Shown here in pieces: positions 59,422 to 64,000 of a DNA stretch of 64,000 nt; position 1 is the stretch's first letter; each line of letters starts with the position of its first letter. The position numbers and the translations under genes are program-made. The notes beneath the pieces were generated by a model. It was not told the origin of the DNA. It saw only the letters and a program-made list of their open reading frames with translations, and searched no databases. The stretch comes from Bacillota bacterium (GTDB lineage Bacteria; Bacillota; Clostridia; Lachnospirales; Lachnospiraceae): assembly GCA_023437715.1 (NCBI GenBank), contig JAEZFK010000063.1, forward strand, positions 168,774 through 232,773, read 5' to 3'.

Positions 59422-60571
59422 ACAGTTTTACATTGGGAGAATCCTGCGCGGATATAATGCACACCCAGGTTTTTCCCTGGTTCAGGATAATCTCGTTATT
59501 CTCCATGTCGTAATAATGTGTTGGGCCGAATTCTCCGTCCTTGGTCCATTTTATGGGGATGGAACGGCCTGCTGTCACGTAGCAGCCGTAAGAGTCATCC
59601 TGGACATTGATATTTAAATACTCTGTCGTCGCGTAATGAGCGGAAGGACAGTATTGCAGGATAATGTTCTTCACCTTGATCTGGCCCTCGTCCCCTAAGT
59701 GGGGGCCGCCGTACTGGTACCGGTAATAAAGCCCGTCATCCTCGTGATATTCAAACCATGGCTTGTTGAGCACATAGCCCGGATAGACCTTATAGGCGTC
59801 GGCGACGCTGTTTGCTCCTTCCAGAGTCACCTCACGGCCGTCCTTTGCAAAACGGTAATGGCCCCGGTAGGATGTGTCATAGGCCTGGGAATAGCCAAGC
59901 TGGGCGATGGCCTGGTTTAAACGGGCGCCGCTGGTGTATGCGTTGTGGGGAGATTTCCTGTCCTTGGTACGGAAATAGGCCACATTGCCTATGGCCTCCA
60001 GCCCGTTGATGTTGTCCACATTGGCCAGATAAGGCTTTGCAAAGGTACTTTGCCCGTAATGGGCATAAATGGCGTCAAACTCCCGGGCAAAGTATGTATA
60101 ATAGGTCCGGCAGCTCCTGACAGAGCCGATCCTTTCCAAGTCGTCGTAATTTTCCAGGATGGCCATGTAGCGGTTCATTCCGCCCTCTGCCGGCGCCTCA
60201 TAAACTACGTCGGCCCTGTTGATCCCGTACTGGGGAAGAGCCTCTTTGTCGTTGCTCATCATTACGGCAACCGGCCTGCGGTTTCCGATGGAAGCATCCA
60301 CCGGCTCCCCTGTGAGGAAACTGCGCACCTTTCCGTCGGCCTCTGTGCGCTCTTCAAAAGTATAGTAATCTCCGGAGGCCGCCTCCGCCTTGCTGTCCGG
60401 CTCTGTGGTGCTGTCTATGCGGATCGCGTCCGTGGTTTCCGTCCCTGCGGATACCGAGGTTTCCACCAAGCCTTCTCTTACCGATACCTGGCTGTATTTT
60501 TTTCCGCAGCCGGACAAACACAGGGCAGACACTAAAACAGCGGCAGCCCCCAACCATACTTTTCCCCTCAT
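59408..60571 (-). CDS. DUF3048 (YerB-like) lipoprotein
   Basis: A 387-residue exported protein. A lipoprotein signal ends at CLSGC (Cys22), followed by a low-complexity linker (23-75). The DUF3048 N-terminal part has RPVAVMMSNDKEALPQYGIN, EAPAEGGMNRYMAIL, RIGSVRSCRTYYTYFAREFD; the C-terminal part (about 250-385) has SAHYATTEYLNINVQDD and WTKDGEFGPTHYYD. Function unknown; extracellular, attached to the membrane. Start overlaps the ybeY stop by 4 bp. Confidence 0.9.
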   Translation of the reverse strand: MRGKVWLGAAAVLVSALCLSGCGKKYSQVSVREGLVETSVSAGTETTDAIRIDSTTEPDSKAEAASGDYYTFEERTEADGKVRSFLTGEPVDASIGNRRPVAVMMSNDKEALPQYGINRADVVYEAPAEGGMNRYMAILENYDDLERIGSVRSCRTYYTYFAREFDAIYAHYGQSTFAKPYLANVDNINGLEAIGNVAYFRTKDRKSPHNAYTSGARLNQAIAQLGYSQAYDTSYRGHYRFAKDGREVTLEGANSVADAYKVYPGYVLNKPWFEYHEDDGLYYRYQYGGPHLGDEGQIKVKNIILQYCPSAHYATTEYLNINVQDDSYGCYVTAGRSIPIKWTKDGEFGPTHYYDMENNEIILNQGKTWVCIISAQDSPNVKLYGKQ

Positions 60572-61065
60572 CGTACGTATCCCCTCCTGCTTAAAATCTC
60601 CTCCTGCTTCTTCTCCATGACCAGACGTTCCCCGTCCTCCATATGGTCATAGCCGCACAAATGGAGCATGCTGTGGGCCACCAGGAAAGCCAGCTCCCTG
60701 GTCTGGGAATGGCCGTACTTTTCCGCCTGTTCTTCCACCTTGTCCACGGATATGACAATATCTCCCAGAAGCAGTTCTCCTGTCTCCGGGTTGAAATAGT
60801 CGTTTGCCATTTCCTCCAGGCCCTCAAAATCCGAAGGAGACTCATAGTCTGCCATAGGGAAAGATAACACATCCGTAGGATTGTCTATATTCCGGTACTC
60901 CTGATTGATCTGACGGATGCTCTCGTTATCTGTAATCAGCACATTAACCTCCGCCTCATAAGGGCAGTTTTCGTAATCCAGAGACTCCACCACCACGCTT
61001 TTTATGATATCCTCATAGGGGATGTCCAGCTTTTTTTCCGCTTCATATTCAATGTTAATTGTCAT
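60568..61065 (-). CDS. ybeY: Endoribonuclease YbeY (rRNA maturation)
   Basis: A 165-residue zinc endonuclease involved in 16S rRNA maturation and ribosome quality control. The metal site HSMLHLCGYDHMEDG (His-x3-His-x5-His) is intact, as is the conserved LNQEYR-type motif IRQINQEYRNIDNPTDVLSF (in parts). ATG 61065 lies within the last codons of phoH (11-bp overlap), the usual phoH-ybeY coupling; the longer frame upstream to 61149 is spurious. Confidence 0.95.
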   Translation of the reverse strand: MTINIEYEAEKKLDIPYEDIIKSVVVESLDYENCPYEAEVNVLITDNESIRQINQEYRNIDNPTDVLSFPMADYESPSDFEGLEEMANDYFNPETGELLLGDIVISVDKVEEQAEKYGHSQTRELAFLVAHSMLHLCGYDHMEDGERLVMEKKQEEILSRRGYVR

Positions 61066-62071
61066 TGCGCGCCCTTCTGCCTCCCATGGCCTTTGTCTTT
61101 CGCTCAACTGTTTTTTTCTTTGATTCATATTCGTCATATGCCTGTACAATTTTCTGCACCAGAGGATGGCGGACCACGTCGCTGCTGCTTAAATAGCAGA
61201 AGCCGATCTCGTCCACCTTTTTTAAAATCTTAACGGCCGTATCCAGCCCGGATACGGCTCCTGCCGGAAGGTCCTTCTGGGTCTGGTCGCCGGTAACAAT
61301 GACCTTTGAACCGAAGCCGATTCTGGTGAGAAACATCTTCATCTGGGCAGGGGTCGTATTCTGGGCTTCATCCAGGATGATATAGGCGTTGTCCAGGGTA
61401 CGGCCTCTCATATACGCCAGAGGGGCCACTTCAATCAGGCCCTTTTCCGCATTGTGGAGATAACTCTCCGCTCCCATGATCTGATAAAGGGCATCATATA
61501 AAGGCCTTAAATAAGGATCAATTTTACTTTGTAAATCACCCGGCAGAAAGCCCAGCTTTTCTCCCGCCTCAATGGCTGGCCTTGTGAGAATGATCCTGCT
61601 CACCTCCCCGTTTTTAAAGGCCTGAATGGCCATAGCCATGGCTAAGTAGGTCTTTCCGGTTCCGGCAGGCCCGATGCCGAATACGATCATCTTCTTTCTG
61701 ATCTGGTCCACGTACTGTTTCTGGCCCAGGGTCTTTGGCTTTACCGGCTTTCCGGCAATGGTCCGGCAGATAATATCCTTATCAATCTCCAGGATCTGAT
61801 TGTCGCTTTCGGAGAAAGAGAGGGACAGGGCATAATCCACATTCTGTTCTGTAATGGCATTTCCCCGTTTGGAAAGCTCAATCAGGTTGTTGAATACGCT
61901 TTTTGCTTTCTGGACCATCTGTTCCGGACCGATGATCTTAATGGCTCCATCCCGGCCGATCATGGTCACATGTAGGGTTTTTTCAATTTTCTTTAAGTAG
62001 CTGTCAAACTGCCCGCATACATTCTTTTCGTGTTCCATTGGGATGTCTATGATTGTCTCAATTACGCTCAT
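61055..62071 (-). CDS. phoH: PhoH-like ATPase/RNA-associated protein (YbeZ family)
   Basis: A 338-residue P-loop NTPase. N-terminal KH-like region (about 30-85), Walker A GPAGTGKTYLAM (about 136-147), RPAIEAGEKLGFLPGDL, Walker B ILDEAQNTTPAQ and the sensor TGDQTQKDLP. It partners YbeY in rRNA processing. It overlaps yqfD by 14 bp. Confidence 0.95.
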   Translation of the reverse strand: MSVIETIIDIPMEHEKNVCGQFDSYLKKIEKTLHVTMIGRDGAIKIIGPEQMVQKAKSVFNNLIELSKRGNAITEQNVDYALSLSFSESDNQILEIDKDIICRTIAGKPVKPKTLGQKQYVDQIRKKMIVFGIGPAGTGKTYLAMAMAIQAFKNGEVSRIILTRPAIEAGEKLGFLPGDLQSKIDPYLRPLYDALYQIMGAESYLHNAEKGLIEVAPLAYMRGRTLDNAYIILDEAQNTTPAQMKMFLTRIGFGSKVIVTGDQTQKDLPAGAVSGLDTAVKILKKVDEIGFCYLSSSDVVRHPLVQKIVQAYDEYESKKKTVERKTKAMGGRRARNDN

Positions 62072-63302
62072 TTATATTATTCGTCTCCTCTGGTTCCTCT
62101 GATCTTGGTATCTCTATGGCCTCTTGCCTGCCCACAGGCTCCTTAGCCACCACATCGATGGAAATCTGGCATAAAGATTCATTGTCTAATATTCTAACAT
62201 GATTTTCCAGAATTTGAACCCCTTTTTCCAATAATTTTTTTTGAAAGGAATCATTGGTTTTTTCAGCTATCTGGTTTTTCTCTTCCTCCGTATAGGGACG
62301 CTCATAAGAAATGTATTCCTTCCCCGTAATTTTCCCCACATACATGGGCAGATAAAAATTCTGGAACAAATGAAGCTGCTCCTCTTCCATGGTCAGCTTC
62401 CAGGAGGTTCCCTCAGGCTTGGGAAGAATGAGAAGAAGGGAATAATTGAGGGCTTTGATATACAGACCCTTTCTCGTCTTTCCCGTTTCCACATCCACCG
62501 ACCGGTAAAGGGGAACCTGTTTATTAAACACATACTCTGTCCTGGCTATAATATCCCCGTCCGCCCGGACATAATGGACGTTCATCACCTCTCCGTCGTC
62601 TCCGACGATAGGAAAGGTGCCGCTGACCAGCACCTGCCCTTTTTCCACCTGATCTCCTATGGCAACCTTTGGAACTCCGCTTCGCACGATCATGGACGTG
62701 ATGAGCCCGTCTTTTTCCGCCACAATATCGCAGGGAGTCTCATCCTTTGCAGGAATTTGTGAAAGCACTTCATTTTCCTTTATCTTAACCAAAAGCCGGG
62801 TTCCTGATACCCTTGCGGAAACCCAGGTGATCTCCGGAAAGTTTGTGCGGAGGGCTTCTTCCAGAACATCACAGTCAATCTTTCCCTTTCTCATGCCGTA
62901 GCGTATGTCCTCGGATTCACAGAATTTTAAAAGCGTGTCGTATGTATACATCCTGTTTCCTTCAAATTCAATGTCCCAGAGAAACAGGGAAAGGGAATAA
63001 AGGATCAGAAAAAAGCCAATAAGCCCTGCGGCATAAAGCTTTCTCTTCCTGTTCCTGTGTAAAAAAAAAGGAAGTCCAAACTTTTTAAGAATCTTAAGCC
63101 GGACTTTTGATTTACGGATCAGGGGCTTAATCTTCCGAAACCCCGGCACTGTCATGTAAAAATGATAGGAATGGCCGGTATTCTCAACTTTCCACAGCTC
63201 AATTTCATGGACGCTGCACATGTTTAAAAAGCGCTCCGGGGAAAAGCCTGTCATTTCTACGAAAAGAAAACCGGATAAACTGTGATTCAGCCATGCAAGC
63301 AC
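62058..63302 (-). CDS. yqfD: Sporulation protein YqfD
   Basis: A 414-residue membrane protein. Membrane segment near 92-110 (LYAAGLIGFFLILYSLSLFLW), an N-terminal cytoplasmic domain with FSPERFLNMCSVHEIELW and a long external domain (ISARVSGTRLLVKIKENE-like, GVPKVAIGDQVEKGQVLVSG). In spore formers YqfD is made in the mother cell and required for forespore engulfment/late sporulation. GTG start at 63302 with AAGGAGGTG upstream. It follows yqfC by 35 bp. Confidence 0.9.
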   Translation of the reverse strand: MLAWLNHSLSGFLFVEMTGFSPERFLNMCSVHEIELWKVENTGHSYHFYMTVPGFRKIKPLIRKSKVRLKILKKFGLPFFLHRNRKRKLYAAGLIGFFLILYSLSLFLWDIEFEGNRMYTYDTLLKFCESEDIRYGMRKGKIDCDVLEEALRTNFPEITWVSARVSGTRLLVKIKENEVLSQIPAKDETPCDIVAEKDGLITSMIVRSGVPKVAIGDQVEKGQVLVSGTFPIVGDDGEVMNVHYVRADGDIIARTEYVFNKQVPLYRSVDVETGKTRKGLYIKALNYSLLLILPKPEGTSWKLTMEEEQLHLFQNFYLPMYVGKITGKEYISYERPYTEEEKNQIAEKTNDSFQKKLLEKGVQILENHVRILDNESLCQISIDVVAKEPVGRQEAIEIPRSEEPEETNNINERN

Positions 63303-63337
63303 CTTATTACACCTCCTTTACGGTTCAGCCATGTACT

Positions 63338-63607
63338 TTAGCCTTCGAATTCCAGGGATTTTATATGGCCGTTGATTTTCATTTCCTCATTGGTGTAATA
63401 CTCAATCATCAGCCGGCTTCCGCAAATGTTGACACGGCAGTTCTTGGCCTGCAGCTTGATAAAGCTGTCCGTATACAGGATGATACTCCGGTAATTTTCA
63501 ATTACAACGCTGTGGCGCCCCAGAAAAGATACAAGCACCTCCCCGAGAACCACGTCCTTCGGGAGCTTTAAGGCAGAAGCTGCTTTTGTCTTTGACTCCT
63601 CTAACAT
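63338..63607 (-). CDS. yqfC: Sporulation protein YqfC
   Basis: An 89-residue protein of the YqfC/YabP family: KLPKDVVLGEVLVSFLGRHS, then VVIENYRSIILYTDSFIKLQ, and VNICGSRLMIEYYTNEEMKI. It is predicted to be all beta, to partner YqfD in the mother cell and to be under sigma-E control. No clear sigma-E promoter was found by eye in the 160 bp upstream (63608-63767), which otherwise contains the rpsU terminator. Confidence 0.9.
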   Translation of the reverse strand: MLEESKTKAASALKLPKDVVLGEVLVSFLGRHSVVIENYRSIILYTDSFIKLQAKNCRVNICGSRLMIEYYTNEEMKINGHIKSLEFEG

Positions 63608-63717
63608 ATCTTTTCTGCCCCTCTCTTTTTCCTTACACTATATGCAGGCGGGACAGGGAAAATTCTGCCCCTGCCCAAAAGCAGAGAAAGAGTCTGACCG
63701 GCAAATTCCCGACACGC

Positions 63718-63754
63718 GAAAAAACCCCTGGTCAGCCAAAGCAAACCAGGGGTT
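63718..63754 (-). terminator. Terminator of rpsU
   Basis: AACCCCTGGT (63723-63732) and ACCAGGGGTT (63745-63754) form a perfect 10-bp stem with a 12-nt loop. On the minus strand it is followed by TTTTCGCG, 13 bp after the rpsU stop. Confidence 0.92.
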
Positions 63755-63767
63755 CATCTTTTAACAA

Positions 63768-63944
63768 TTAGTTATATTTACGTTTTCTTGCAGCTTCAGA
63801 CTTTTTTTTGCGTCTTACGCTTGGCTTTTCGTAATGTTCTCTCTTACGAATTTCCTGCTGGATACCTGCTTTCGCACAGTTTCTTTTGAATCTGCGTAAA
63901 GCGCTATCTAAGCTCTCGTTGTCTTTAACGATTACATTTGACAT
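63768..63944 (-). CDS. rpsU: 30S ribosomal protein S21
   Basis: A 58-residue basic protein: MSNVIVKDNESLDSALRRFK near the start, then RNCAKAGIQQEIRKREHYEK and a Lys/Arg-rich tail ending RKYN. It binds the 30S platform and aids initiation. It is too short for a 60-residue cut-off but matches S21 throughout. A GGAGGGAGG stretch lies about 18 bases before the ATG, with AGGTGTG nearer. Its own terminator separates it from yqfC. Confidence 0.97.
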   Translation of the reverse strand: MSNVIVKDNESLDSALRRFKRNCAKAGIQQEIRKREHYEKPSVRRKKKSEAARKRKYN

Positions 63945-64000
63945 AGCTCACACCTAACCTCCCTCCAGTTGTGTACTTGTGCATAATACAACTGTTTGGG

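Overview
The window looks like chromosome of a spore-forming, low-to-mid GC Clostridia of the Lachnospiraceae type (Lacrimispora/Clostridium-like). This rests on gene order and content: radC-mreC-mreD-PBP2-minC-minD-minE-rodA-mgsA-dacF, sepF-yggS, miaB-mutS-mutL-miaA, rpsU-yqfC-yqfD-phoH-ybeY, spoVB and DUF4321 genes, a glmS ribozyme, and a Gram-positive LexA box. From about 13.6 kb to the end, almost every gene is on the minus strand. I see no rRNA, tRNA, CRISPR array or prophage.

Layout. 0-1.9 kb: end of an unknown gene, then a complete IS3-family element. 2.0-3.2 kb: lexA and a divergent YneA-like SOS division inhibitor sharing a control region with three LexA boxes. 3.3-6.7 kb: a TetM/EF-G-like GTPase behind a possible leader peptide, then an AI-2E-family membrane protein. 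6.7-9.4 kb: DedA, a XerS-like tyrosine recombinase and 775 bp of AT-rich gene-free DNA. 9.4-13.6 kb: a small Cys-rich protein, an AviRa-like rRNA methyltransferase, dcd and an LCP cell-wall protein, with a 14-bp tandem repeat. 13.6-19.6 kb: a glycerol-phosphate/glycerophosphodiester uptake operon (UgpC-A-E-B-like transporter, GlpQ-like esterase, HAD phosphatase). 19.7-22.0 kb: glmS behind its self-cleaving ribozyme. 22.0-30.6 kb: rluD-lspA, aroB, sepF-yggS, an HlyD-like protein, dacF. 30.6-38.7 kb: the shape and Min operon. 38.7-47.8 kb: ynbB, miaA, mutL, mutS, miaB. 47.9-49.7 kb: an Lsa-like ABC-F protein with a long attenuator leader. 49.7-54.3 kb: motAB and proline synthesis. 54.4-64 kb: two FAD proteins, a SpoVB flippase, then ybeY, phoH, yqfD, yqfC and rpsU.

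Three genes are related to protection of the ribosome against antibiotics (TetM-like GTPase, AviRa-like methyltransferase, Lsa-like ABC-F), and two of them have leader ORFs. The most distinctive signals are (1) the ABC-F leader, with a consensus promoter, overlapping tiny uORFs, mutually exclusive pairings and a strong terminator just before the gene; (2) a dispersed repeat with a 52-bp period, in single, partial and triple tandem copies in gaps before minus-strand genes, with a compensatory base-pair change between copies; and (3) a 14-bp tandem array made of chained minimal ORFs. Most of the remainder is ordinary housekeeping sequence.
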